From Diphasiastrum complanatum (Eukaryota; Streptophyta; Lycopodiopsida; Lycopodiales; Lycopodiaceae), in contig CM055111.1 of assembly GCA_029204225.1 (NCBI GenBank), forward strand, positions 26,385,540 to 26,449,539: 64,000 bases of DNA, read 5' to 3'. Within the stretch, counting starts at the first letter, position 1. Every line of letters begins with the position of its first letter. This document shows, piece by piece, positions 21,822 through 34,352 of this stretch. The position numbers were made by a program, and so were the translations under genes. The notes beneath the pieces were generated by a model. That model was given only the letters and a program-made list of their open reading frames with translations. It searched no databases and had not been told where the DNA came from.

Positions 21822-23335
21822 ATGGGTAGTAATAAGTTCGGATTGATGACAGTTATAAGCATAACGATTGCAGTGAGTTGTCTTGTGAAAGTTGTACCTA
21901 TTCAAGGCCAGGGTCTTGTACCTCCGGTCTCTGGACTAGAATATGGATTCTACCAGTCCTCGTGTCCATGCGCTGAGAACACTGTTAGAACGAGCATAAT
22001 ATCCTTTCTGAGTTCAAATGTGTCACAGGCAGGGGGTGTCATACGTCTACTCTACCATGACTGCTTTGTTCAGGTTATAGGCTTATAATTGGGACTCAAG
22101 TTCTCTCCAGAGTTTCTCATAGCTAGTTGAAGGTAGAATGAAAGGCTATAGCTTGAAACTCAACATGGCACATAGTTGTGCTAATAATATTGGTGGCAAT
22201 TATCTACTACTTTACGTGTGCACGGCTTACGTTTGAATAACCACAACATTATGTTTCTGCTCATTTTTTACTGCAGGGCTGTGATGCATCTCTACTTATC
22301 AATGACACGAACGGGGAACAAACTTCGTTTCCAAACCTGACCCTTCGACAGTCTGCGTTTGCTATAATCGATCTGATCAAGAGCCAATTGGAGTCTAAAT
22401 GTCCTGGTGTCGTCTCGTGTGCCGATATTCTTGCTCTAGCTGTCCGCGAATGTATAAACCAGGTAAGTAATGGTATTATATGCATCTCTTCTGTCATTTG
22501 TTTATGGGATTGGTCTGGAGGTCCGTTCACCCATTTATTTATGGGATCAGACTGGAGGTTCATTCTTCGAAATTCCAACTGGTAGGCGAGACAGTCTCAA
22601 TTTTTCCAGCGACGCTACGGTAAGAGCGAACCTGAAACCACCGACATCCAATATATCAGTGCTCATTTCTTCCTTCAGCTCTAAAGGCCTCAATCCAACA
22701 GATCTTGCTGCTGTTTCAGGTACCACATCGAACAACAATATTAGTGTGCGTACGAATGCTTTTCGCTACACCTGGATTGTATTCCCACTCCAGCAAGGAG
22801 AGATTTTCTAAGCTTATAAATCAGGCTTGTGTCTGATACATTGATCGTGTATGCAGGAGCTCATACTGTTGGAACTTCGCATTGCAATTCCTTCAGCAAC
22901 CGCCTTCGCCCAACCGTTGATCCAACGCTGAACTCAACACTGGCAATAAAGCTGCAGCAATTATGTCCCAACTCCTCCAATATCAATGCACTAACAAACT
23001 TGGACATGGTCACTCCCAACACCTTTGACAATCAATACTTCACCAACAACTTGCAAGGCAACGTGCTCTTGACTTCAGATGCGGCTCTACTTAACAATAC
23101 AGAAACCAAAACAACAGTTCAATCACTCTCAAGCAGCACTACCCAGTTTTCCAAACAATTTAGCATCTCTTTGATCAAAATGAGCATGATCAGTGTTCTG
23201 ACTGGATCTGCAGGAAACATCCGCAAGGTTTGCTCTGTTCTGAATGCCCCTGGCAGTAGTGCAGCAACAGTAACAGCACCAGTGACAGAAATCATTGATG
23301 AATTTGTGGAGAAAGCTACGATCTATAACACTTGA
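21822..23335 (+). CDS. Class III secretory peroxidase, copy 1 (4 exons)
   Basis: Exons read as 21822-22073, 22277-22462, 22551-22719 and 22857-23335, all with GT...AG borders in the three intron positions common to plant peroxidases; the product is 361 residues. A hydrophobic signal peptide opens the protein (about residues 7-32), so it should act in the cell wall or apoplast, oxidising phenolics with H2O2. Seen: distal Arg75 and His79 (RLLYHDCF), [17 protein letters not shown], proximal His205 (AHTVG), and the eight usual cysteines. Odd: SGGP is TGGS, the substrate-site NLPAP is NLKPP (Lys175), the distal Phe next to His79 is Tyr, and a ninth cysteine sits in SCPCAEN. Intron 2 holds a broken copy of the exon 3 start. 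The frame is fully open, so it may be expressed, but its family-specific residues are eroded compared with copy 2. The start was chosen at the ATG aligned with copy 2 and placed before the signal peptide. Confidence 0.85.
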
Positions 23336-23709
23336 TACAAGTAATCATAGCATACAAAATCATGCGCACTATAAGTGAATAGCGTACATCTAGTAATATC
23401 ATAAAAAAATCACGCGCACTATAAGTGATTAGCGTACATCTTGGTATGAATAGTACTACCAGGCATTTCCAAAGGTCGGCCATTATACTCTCACAACAAT
23501 GAATATTTCAAAGTCTAAATGTTGTCCAGCAAAATAATTGGCCAACTTCGCATTTACAAAAACCATATGTACTATATTTGATTATGTGAATATATGCCAC
23601 TTATTTTAACTTATAAGCTCTTGTTGAGTGACCTTTTGCATATCTCTCTCTCTCTCTGTCTCTCATTCTCTTATAGACACAGGATTCAGTTTTTCTCTAC
23701 AACAGCCTA

Positions 23710-23778
<69 letters not shown>

Positions 23779-24200
23779 ACACACACGCACATGTACATGT
23801 ACATGATGTGTTAAATATGTCTTTAGTAAGGTGTAAGATCCAATTTATGCATACTTTTGCAAGAATTAAAGTTGCAAAATTTCATAAGATAATTATGAAT
23901 GATCTTGTGAAAGAAATTCAAAGAATTAGATTAGAAGAAGATAGACCTGAAATTCCACACCTGTTGAATTGGAAATATCCTAGAGAAAAAAATTGTTTAT
24001 TAGATGAATTTGCCCCCCGTAACTATTCACATTCACATCAAACAAGGTGATTGCTCATTACATGTCAACTTGTATACATCATTGTGGAGATTAATGATGA
24101 CAAAAACATCACTATGACAAAATTAACATGAATAAATCAATGATTTTGACATGTTGATGTGGGAATCAATAATTTTGACAAGTGCACTAATATTAAATGT
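23336..24200 (+). repeat. Downstream flank of peroxidase copy 1 with (TC)n tract
   Basis: Shared with 32090-32725: TGCCACTTATT, CTCTTGTTGAGTGACCTT just before a (TC)n tract, and later AATGATGACAAAA and ATCAATAATTTTGACAAGTGCA. The (TC)n run is at 23713-23774. A 26-base piece with CACGCGCACTATAAGTG is doubled near 23360 and 23410. Open frames here are by-products of the repeat. Confidence 0.6.
23713..23774 (+). repeat. (TC)n microsatellite
   Basis: About 62 bases of uninterrupted TC, with a shorter TC stretch upstream at about 23643-23665. The same relative position downstream of copy 2 carries another TC run (32393-32430). Confidence 0.95.
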
Positions 24201-25555
<1,355 letters not shown>

Positions 25556-26016
25556 TGTTGGAGTTAATCTTACTCTTACTCACTCTAGCTGCCCTCTAAT
25601 TCACTCAAGGAAATCACTCTCTTACAAACAGTTTGCAAAAATGATCTATTTCTAGTAAATTTTGTAGTTTTACACCCAAACTTCGACGGGCGAGGAATGC
25701 GAGGATTGCAACAAAAGTGCCTACTCAACATTTCAGGCAAACCAAGGAACACAAGGTTTTTCGAGGAATGCAAAATACTGCAAAGTTGCATGGGTCTTCG
25801 TACAAGAACTGTCTACATCTTCACACTCCAGTGAATAACCGATCTATGGGTAAACTACAGAACTGTTAATGATTTTGTAATTGTAAAATTAGAATAACAC
25901 AAGATCATCAAATAGCTATATAAGCAAGTGAGTGATTAGAGACATATATCTAATCCAAGAGATGAGATCATCGTAGAAGAACAGTATCGATTAGTTAGTA
26001 TCTAACTCCTCAGAGT

Positions 26017-26108
<92 letters not shown>

Positions 26109-26440
26109 TATTCTGAAATATAGCAACTAATTGTTTTTGTAAGTAGGATCACGTGCTCAGTGCAACTGTCTTGTGATCTTATCGTTGTCACTACAACACC
26201 ATTATACGAATTCGCTATTTTTCTATCATGTTGCATTCATGCTAAATGTTTAATTACCTCTCGATCTTCTTTCTCTACTATCAAGAATATCAATAACGGA
26301 GAATTGTATGGCTGTCATAGATGCCTAATCATCTATTTTTCAAGTCTCTACGTAATCCAGATCCTATTATCATTTCATTTTGTTGTCATTGTTTTTCTTT
26401 GATGGGTCGTGGCCTAAGAAACCCTGCGTCATTTCCATCA
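25556..26440 (+). repeat. Candidate LTR remnant with primer-site-like sequence
   Basis: It begins TGTTGGAG and ends CCATCA, followed after GAG by TGGTATCAAAGG (26444-26455), close to the Met-tRNA primer site. A TATA-like GCTATATAAGC is at about 25914-25924. A second imperfect site, TGGTATTAGAGTC, follows at about 26483. Between TATA and the end lies a (GA)n tract at 26019-26104. No second LTR or recognised gag was found, so this rests on termini and position. Confidence 0.42.
26019..26104 (+). repeat. (GA)n microsatellite, about 86 bp
   Basis: Uninterrupted GA dinucleotides within the candidate LTR, about 95 bases after its TATA-like box. Confidence 0.96.
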
Positions 26441-26494
26441 GAGTGGTATCAAAGGAGTAAATAGAAGGAAAACCCAACAGATTGGTATTAGAGT

Positions 26495-26940
26495 CTGGTT
26501 TTTGGATACACTAGAGAAGTTGATGATTTTGCTACGAGAAGAGGAGGTGCCCGAAATATTGCTGGGCAAAAGGATTCAGCATTCTGCCATTACCTTAAAT
26601 ACTTTGTACATAATAAAATTTGTACTCAGCATGATAACTTTTATTCACAAGCAAGAACTATAGCAATGGCAATAAAGGCATTGTCTTGTTTTTGTGATGG
26701 ACATAGATCTCCCAACAGTACATACAAAATGTTTTTTGTCAAGAGGGATATAGCTATAAAAATATTGGGTTATGTTTATGAAAATGTACCCAAAAGATCA
26801 TTTGCTCTAGTAGTGTATGCAAGTTATATTTGAGTTGAGCAAAAGAAGATCGCTTGAGCATTTGGATCCATATGAGAGGAGACATTTATATATTGTACAA
26901 GATTTGCCTTTCTATAACGATGATGAAGTTGAACTGTTTC
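26495..26940 (+). pseudogene. Unrecognised open frame in two pieces
   Basis: A frame open for about 110 codons and ending at about 26834 reads ...DDFATRRGGARNIAGQKDSA... and ...FCDGHRSPNSTYKMFFVK. After a shift of frame near 26820 it goes on as ELSKRRSLEHLDPYERRHLY and DLPFYNDDEVELF to a stop at about 26945. The composition (mixed charged and hydrophobic residues, few repeats) looks like real protein. I recognise no family. It has no upstream ATG in frame and follows two primer-site-like sequences, so it may be the broken first ORF of an unknown retroelement or a host exon. Confidence 0.3.
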
Positions 26941-29689
26941 TCTGAAATGCCTTTTTGAATGAAATGAGATTTGTTGAATATTTGATTTGATATCTAAACT
27001 ATGCTCTTCTGTAGAACCATTGAAATAATTGATACAAATAGCATATCTTCACCTATAAGCATAGTCATACTCTCATTAAGACAATATCTTGTTTTTTTAC
27101 TCTAAATGGACGAGGAAGAGGTATCTTTCAAATCTTCACATGTGCAAAGGCCTCCTGCACAATATTAAACAATAGAGTGTATGCTTTACGACTAATTCCT
27201 TAGTCATCACATGCTTCTTTGATAACTCTTGCATCGAAGACATCTTGAATGTTTTTTATAATCACTGCAGCAGTATCATTCTTAATCCTGCCATAACGAG
27301 AATTTTTAACAATTCTTTTGTAGATTTTAATGACAATTTGGAACCCAAAGATTTTCCAATACTTGTAGAATCTTTAAAATGTTCTCTCACCACCAAAGAT
27401 GATTTGCAAGACATAATTAAACTTGATCTTAAAAAAAATGGCAAGCACTAGAAAGACAAGCACATAAAAATTTAGCAAGTGTGTCATTGCTCTTTTAAGT
27501 AATACTTACTTGAATGCTTGAATCCTTTTCTTCTTGTTTCCACTTCTTGAAAACAGATCGTTTACGTCTTTTTTTGGAAGTCGTTTTATTTTTTTATATT
27601 TAATTTTCTCCTGAGAACTTCGCCTTCAACAATAGCACTCAAGCTTTCCCTTTTAAAATTCTCACCATCTCTCAACATAACTTGATTGGATATTTGAAGA
27701 TCAGTAACAATAGTTTGCAATTCTGATATATTGGAGCTCAATGTCATATTCTCGCATATTTGTTTCTGCAAATTTACTTGAATTATTGCCTTCTCATTAT
27801 TTGTTTGAATCAACAAATACTTGTGTTCGCTTCATTGCTTCATACATCCAACTTTTGACAATATCTCAACAATCCACTATGCCCATTACACACAAAATTC
27901 AATAATGGGCTGGTAGTTTGAAAGTCTAGAAAACATCATGTACTTGGATCTTTGGGATAAATTGATCTCCATAAATCAATATTTCTACAATTATTTTCTC
28001 TGAGTTCTTTCTTACAGGTCTCATTAATCTAACCAGCTTTGGTGTTTTTCTTATAAGTTGGAGCATGCGCACAATCGAATGGGAGCACAATATGAAGATC
28101 AAACTTTTCCATTATTTCAAAATCAAAGTCATGTAACGAGAAAAACGATTCACACGAAACCAAAACAAGCATGTTATATAATCTACCTTTCAAATGTTTT
28201 CAAAGATTTTTGGAAGAAACACCATGCACAACCAAAAATTATCCTCTTCTCCTCCTCCCGCTAGTGATATGGCGCAACCAAACTCCTTCATAAATGCATG
28301 AATAAAAGCTTCTTGGTAGTGTGGACAGTCGACCGCGTGGTTAGTCGACATGTTTATTTCATTTGAGTTAAAAATCAGTTAACCAAACTAGTTAGACGGC
28401 AGGCAGCACCGGAAACTAGAAAAACGGCAACAAACCTTGCCGTTTATACTTTCTCTCTCTAATCATTCTCTCACTAAGTTCGGGTTTCTTATAGGGCCCT
28501 TTTTGAGATGAGGTTTCCCCTAATGGCATGAACATCATGACAGAGAGAAGTGAGCGAAGAATTCTCGATGCATGCAACTACGTCTATCGAATTCGGGCCG
28601 ACTTCGATAGTTCAAAGTCTACCCTACTTGATCACAGCTTTGAAGTAACTGGATCAATACAATCGATTCCATAGCCATGCACGAATTAGATTGATTTCAG
28701 ATTAGCTTTACGGAAGTGTATTAAGTGCGGGAATTAGAGCATCACAATCAACTCAGATTATCAGTCACAGAAGACAATTTAATCTACAAATAAGTTTATC
28801 TACAAGCAAGAATCAATTTAAACATGAATAAAAATGAGCATTCAGCATGACACACATGACCTAGATTATTGGAACATTGATTATTTAGTCGTGAAGAAAT
28901 ACAGTCCAAATGCAGACAGAGTCGCGTTCTTTCTAAAACAATACTCTGTGATAACATAGAGAAAGAACGAAACAATTGTGCTTTGGATGTTCGATTGATC
29001 TGCTATATTGTCTAACAGAGAAACTAATGAGTTGCTAGATATATACACATGGCTAACTAATTAAAACCACATAAGTTAGTTTAATTATAGTTAATTCAAA
29101 ATAGACCTACATTAACCATAAGTGTTAAAACTCGGGCAGTCGGGAGACTCGCGGGTAGCAAGTATGGTCCAATCACAAGCCAAGGACTTGCGAGCAAATT
29201 GCACAAAAACATAACATGAAATTTTCCAAAAGATTACAACCGGCGAACAACGTTACGTTCCTTCACAAGTGTAAATATATAATTGAGCCATGTGTACACG
29301 ACATAGTTGAAAAGTCAAAAATAGCATCTTAACAAAAGGCCCATTTGTTGCTCAAACTACCTCTAATGGACCATTCCTTTGAATATTATAGTTATCTTGT
29401 GGAAATTTTACATCTATACCAAGCTTGCTGTAAAAATCTGGTGCTGCTGCGTGGTGGTCTGTGCAAAGGCGCTTGAATAGATACGCACGCTTTGTGCCTG
29501 CCACTAAAATCTCTAGCCGTTTGTCAAACTTGCGTGATCGTGTGAGTTGATCACGATGAGCATTTTTGGGTTACTGAGCACATCACTAGTCGGTGCGTTG
29601 CTGACCTTAATAATGTGTTGCTTCCTAAGATACTATATAGTTACATGTAATATATGATTTTGTAAAATACCACATAATATAAGTATTTT
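26941..29689. other. No assignable gene
   Basis: Short frames only. On the minus strand, 27816-27586 would encode a 76-residue coiled-coil-like stretch (NISELQTIVTDLQISNQVML) with no identifiable family. The segment 28320-28700 has GTCGACCGCGTGG and CTAGTT-rich text but no feature I can name. The rest is A/T-rich non-coding DNA. Confidence 0.35.
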
Positions 29690-30569
29690 CATTACCAAGA
29701 ATGTTTCATTGAATGCTATTAATTTTTCTGTCTTTTGTAAAAAATTCACACAATTTTCATAATCATGACTTCCACTTACTGTGAGCAACTTCAAAAAAAA
29801 AACAAGATGCTCTGAGCTTATATCTTATCTGCATTTTGAGTATGAACTGGCAAGTTCAAGGGTAAAAAAACGCACTTTTTAACTCGAACTCACCTTGAGC
29901 CTCAGGCTTGAGGTGACGTGTTAGCCTTCAGAAACTGAAAATAATATCATAATAAAGTACTTTGATATTCTACTTTTCCCGATTTTACTTTTATTGTTCT
30001 ACGATTTTGTTGTAGATATTTTGTAAGTTTGGCTTCAAAACGTTTTACTTTTAGATATGGACTCTTTGACAGCGTCATGAGTTGTAATCCCTTGACTTGC
30101 TCTCCGAAGGTGAAGTTGACAGTTGACATTTTTGCAGGTGTATGAGGTGAATCCGTGCTCTTCTGGGACTCCATCAACAGCATCTTCTATCACTTTACAA
30201 GGTTCCCTGCCTGCTAAGGAGGCACCACTTTTTTTGTACAATGACCATAGAAATGACAGTTAATTACTTAAACTATAAACAATAGAAGCTAATGCATTCG
30301 TGTTCCCACTACGAGATTCAATATAAGCCAGAGCAAATCCTTCAGAAAGTCTGTGGTCTATTAGTTTCAGATCAAGAATCTGTAAGCTGGAAAGAAACGA
30401 TGGACGAAGCTTGTTCTCTTTAATAACACAGAATCTCAGTGCAAAGCAGTACAGCATTCAATTTCATACAGCGTTCTCGGCTAAACATCATACATTGACA
30501 TTAGATCGAATTGAGACTGCAATTCTGTCTAATTTCCCGCTACAAGTGAGGCAAGATCACAATTCTGGC
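29690..30569 (+). repeat. Upstream flank of peroxidase copy 2 (duplicated block)
   Basis: Aligns in order with 20690-21821 (see the shared words given there), which shows that the duplication included upstream DNA and not only the gene. It is shorter because the segment of copy 1 around 20830-21390 has no clear counterpart here. A possible upstream in-frame ATG at 30411 has no match in copy 1. Confidence 0.6.
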
Positions 30570-31213
30570 ATGGGTCATAATCAGGTCGGATTCATGACAG
30601 TCATAAGTATCATGATAACAGTGAGTTGTGTCACAAAAGTGCTACCGATTCAAGGTCAGGGTCTTGTACCTCCTGTCTCTGGATTGAAATATGGATTCTA
30701 CAACTCCTCGTGTCCAAGCGCGGAGAGCACTGTTAAAACGAGCATACAATCCTTTCTAAGCTCAAATGTATCACAGGCAGCAGGTGTTATACGTCTACTC
30801 TTCCATGACTGCTTTGTTCAGGTAGGATTTCAGTTGGGAATCAAGTCTTCGCTTAAGTTCCTCATACCTGAAGTTAAAGGCAGAATGAAAGGGGTAGTTT
30901 GAAAATCGACGCGCATTATTGTGCTGATCATAGTATTGGTGACTTGTTGTAAGTGTGCGTGGCTTACTACTGTTTGTGTTCATACTTTACTGCAGGGCTG
31001 TGATGGATCTCTACTTGTCAATGACACGAACGGAGAACAAACTTCGATTCCAAACCGGACCCTACGACGGTCTGCTTTTGCTATAATCGATCTGATCAAG
31101 AGTCAATTGGAGTCTAATTGTCCCGGTGTCGTCTCGTGTGCCGATATTCTTGCTCTAGCTGCCCGGGAATGTGTAAACCAGGTAATTAATTGCATTACAC
31201 AAAAAAATAATTG

Positions 31214-31298
<85 letters not shown>

Positions 31299-32089
31299 AC
31301 CAATTTGTTTATGGGATCAGTCTGGAGGTCCGTTTTTCCAAATTCCAACCGGTAGGCGAGACAGTCTCAATTTTTCCAGCAATGCCACGGTGTTAACAAA
31401 CCTTCCAGCACCGACATCCAATATATCACGGCTCATTTCTTCCTTCAGCTCTAAAGGCCTTAATCAAACAGACCTTGCTGCTCTTTCAGGTACAACCAAA
31501 CAATAATAATCTACGTAATAATGTTTGTGGCTACACCAGGACTCGATTCTCACTACAGCACGGAGATGTCTTTTAAGCGTATATAAAAATCGGACTGATG
31601 TCTGGGACTTTGATCTTGAATGCAGGAGCGCACACTGTTGGACTCTCACATTGCAACTCCTTCAGCAATCGCCTTCGTCCAACTGTTGATCCAACGCTGA
31701 ACTCAACATTGGCCACTAAGCTGCAGCAACTATGTCCCAACTCCTCCATCAATGCAATCACAAACTTGGACATCGTCACTCCCAACACCTTTGACAATCA
31801 ATACTTCACCAACAATCTGGAAGGCAACGTGCTCTTCACATCAGATGCGGCTTTACTCAACGATACACAAACCAAATCAACAGTTCAATCACTCTCAAGC
31901 AGCAGTACCCAGTTTTCCAAACAATTTAGCATCTCTATGATCAAAATGAGCATGATCAGTGTTCTGACTGGATCCGCAGGTAACATCCGCAGGGTCTGCT
32001 CTGTTCTGAATGCTACTGGCAGTAATGTAGCAACAACAACGCTGGCAGAAATTATAATTGATGAATTTATGGAGATTCCCACTCTGTAG
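30570..32089 (+). CDS. Class III secretory peroxidase, copy 2 (4 exons)
   Basis: Exons 30570-30821, 30996-31181, 31321-31489 and 31626-32089, all GT...AG, code for 356 residues. The first three exons have the same lengths as in copy 1 (252, 186, 169). Residues 1-32 form a signal peptide, so the product should be an apoplastic haem peroxidase using H2O2 to oxidise phenolic substrates. Conserved features are intact: Arg75/His79 in [46 protein letters not shown], substrate-site NLPAP (Pro175), proximal His205 in [17 protein letters not shown], and eight disulfide cysteines. Intron 2 is only 139 bases and about 80 of them are (TC)n, ending about 22 bases before the acceptor. The open frame extends upstream to an ATG at 30411, but the start at 30570 aligns with copy 1 and puts the signal peptide first. 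Confidence 0.92.
31217..31297 (+). repeat. (TC)n microsatellite inside peroxidase copy 2 intron 2
   Basis: Eighty-one bases of uninterrupted TC between the donor at 31182 and the acceptor ending at 31320. As a pyrimidine tract upstream of a 3' splice site it could influence acceptor use. Confidence 0.97.
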
Positions 32090-32391
32090 AATACTTGATC
32101 CAAGTAATATCATACACACAGCTAGTAACTAGCCTAAACATATCTAGTATGAAATCTACAAGGCTTTTCCACAACTAAGCCATATATTACAGTCACTACA
32201 ATATATAGTTCAAAGTTCAAATGTTGTCACTAATTGCTCAACATCTCTTTAAGAATAACCATATTCACTATTGTATACGTGAGTTGTCTTTTTATGTTCC
32301 TTGTCCGATAGATCACCTAGATGAATGTTGTGATGCTTTATCTTACAATGCCACTTATTAGAACTTACAGCTCTTGTTGAGTGACCTTGTG

Positions 32392-32392
<1 letters not shown>

Positions 32393-32430
<38 letters not shown>
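32393..32430 (+). repeat. (CT)n microsatellite downstream of peroxidase copy 2
   Basis: About 38 bases of CT, at the same place relative to GTTGAGTGACCTT as the TC run downstream of copy 1. It therefore predates the duplication or arose in the same tract-prone site. Confidence 0.95.
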
Positions 32431-32432
<2 letters not shown>

Positions 32433-32846
32433 CATCCATTTACATGAATCTTCGTGCCTTTAGACATGTATACACACATGGACATGCTTTACATATGGTG
32501 CACACCAACGGTTGTGAAGGAAGGTCAAAAAATTAGATTAGAAGATAGCTTCAAATTTCACACTTGATAATCTAGAACATCAAACATAGCAATGCCTCAT
32601 TTTCATGTCAACTTATAATATACATCACTACAAAGGTAGCTCAAAAACATCAACGTCAATATGAATGATGACAAAATAAGCATGAACAGATCAATAATTT
32701 TGACAAGTGCATTATATTAAATGGAACAAAAAGAGAAATTGAGAGAGGGAAGACATTGATAGAAATTGATAGGGATAAGCTGAAGTTAAGAGATAAATTG
32801 AGAGGCTAGGGATAGTGAGAGAATTTGAGGGGACATAGTCTAAAGT

Positions 32847-32849
<3 letters not shown>

Positions 32850-32940
<91 letters not shown>
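32850..32940 (+). repeat. (GA)n microsatellite, about 91 bp
   Basis: Uninterrupted GA run in A/T-rich spacer 360 bases before the copia element at 33301. Confidence 0.97.
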
Positions 32941-32944
<4 letters not shown>

Positions 32945-33300
32945 AAATGAACATAAACTGAAAGTTTGTTCCAGTACACCTAGCATCATTCTAATCGAGA
33001 ACAACTCCCTGTGTATCTAGAAAATCAAAGGCAGATTGTGTATTGTTGTGATACACATATATATGTACTCGTCCTTGGTGAGAGAGCTGCATTACTCATT
33101 TTTAAATAAACCAACAAAATTATGTTAGAATTTTAATAAATAAATACATCAATTAAATAACATAAAAACATAAAACAAAAAATTTGGATGTCATTAAAAT
33201 AAAAATCATATTATCTAGAAGAATATGACTTACAAAATAGGCATGAAAATGTCCCTTGCCACTGCCTAGATGAGAATGCCTCAGAGAATCAAGTTGTGCC

Positions 33301-34236
33301 TATAGAACAACTGATCAGACAGATCTTGATTCTACTAACAAAGCGCGCAGTTTACTTGACAAAGGATGAGAGAAAAAACAAACGCGAACTCGAAACATTT
33401 TTATTCGTGATCAACCTCGAATGATTCGCGAAATTTGTCTTGCAGTCAACTCGAAAGATTCGCGAAAGATTTGCGAAACAGTTTGTTGTAGAAGCTCATG
33501 GCTTTCTTGTTGAAGCTCAAAAAATTCGCGAATAGAATCTTGTCGTGAAATATTTTGTTTCTTGTTCAAACCTCAGATGTTGCGAACAATTCGCGAAATC
33601 TTCTGGACTGTTCTTCAAGCTCACGTGTCGCGAATAGTTCGCGAAATATTCTAGATTTCTTCTTCAAGCTCAAGAATTGTCATCTGTCGCGAACAATTTG
33701 CGAAAGAAAAAAAATGTCGCGAAGAGACAAGTGTCACGAACAATTCGCGAAACACAAAGCTGAGATGAAGAGATAGACTGTCGCGAATAATTCGCGAACA
33801 GAAATTATTCGACCCTGGAAACAGAGCGTCTATTTGAATATCAATCATCGTAAACGGTTAGATATCTATTGTTACAGCATTGAAAGGCCAAAAGACCTGT
33901 CCTGTAGCAATATAAATACATGTGCACTACTCGTTGTAACACACTCACTCAATCAAAGACACAACAGCGAGATAAGACAACAAGAGATGTATATTGATGA
34001 TTTAGATTCAGAGTTATGAAAATTCGTTTTTTATCAATAGTTTCTTATTGTCTAAATAGTCTTAAATTGTCTCTTACTTCCGCATATTATTTCTGCACGC
34101 ATATTCAATCCAGGTAAACACTGTTATATTAGTACATAGATTAGATATAGTCCTGATTGAAGACACTGATATTAGTTTGATTTATTCAAACTTTCACCGT
34201 GTTCTCTGTGGAAGAATAATTACTATTTTTCCTACA
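33301..34236 (+). repeat. 5' LTR of the deleted copia element
   Basis: 936 bases, starting TATAGAACAACTG (the other copy starts TGTAG) and ending CCTACA. TATAAATA at 33911-33918 is a good promoter candidate. Between 33400 and 33800 it holds many TTCGCGAA/TCGCGA palindromes, often as TGTCGCGAACAATTCGCGAA-like pairs. Confidence 0.9.
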
Positions 34237-34237
34237 G

Positions 34238-34249
34238 TGGTATCAGAGC
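34238..34249 (+). promoter_or_regulatory. Primer-binding site (initiator tRNA-Met)
   Basis: TGGTATCAGAGC one base after the LTR end CCTACA. This perfect consensus sets the element's orientation. Confidence 0.92.
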
Positions 34250-34352
34250 TTACAGAATTAAAGTTGATACATTAGTATCTTCGCATCCCTCTCAGCATTC
34301 TTCATACATCCATCAACAAGCCGCTATCTGGAGCGATTCAGAAAATTAGAAG

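Larger units (their letters stand above)
32090..33300. repeat. Downstream flank of peroxidase copy 2, then repeats and A/T-rich DNA
   Basis: Up to about 32725 it parallels 23336-24200. After that come short GAGA-rich text and a (GA)n tract at 32850-32940, then A/T-rich sequence up to the copia LTR at 33301. No gene seen. Confidence 0.6.

Noticed and set aside
23594-24050. Ser-Leu-rich frames
   Set aside because: Translation of (TC)n. The following charged segment has no match and falls in a frame that is broken in the duplicated copy.
27586-27816. Coiled-coil-like frame on the minus strand
   Set aside because: Only 76 codons, no family resemblance and no flanking exon support.
30411-30569. 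Upstream in-frame ATG extending peroxidase copy 2 by 53 residues
   Set aside because: No counterpart in copy 1, and it would bury the signal peptide.
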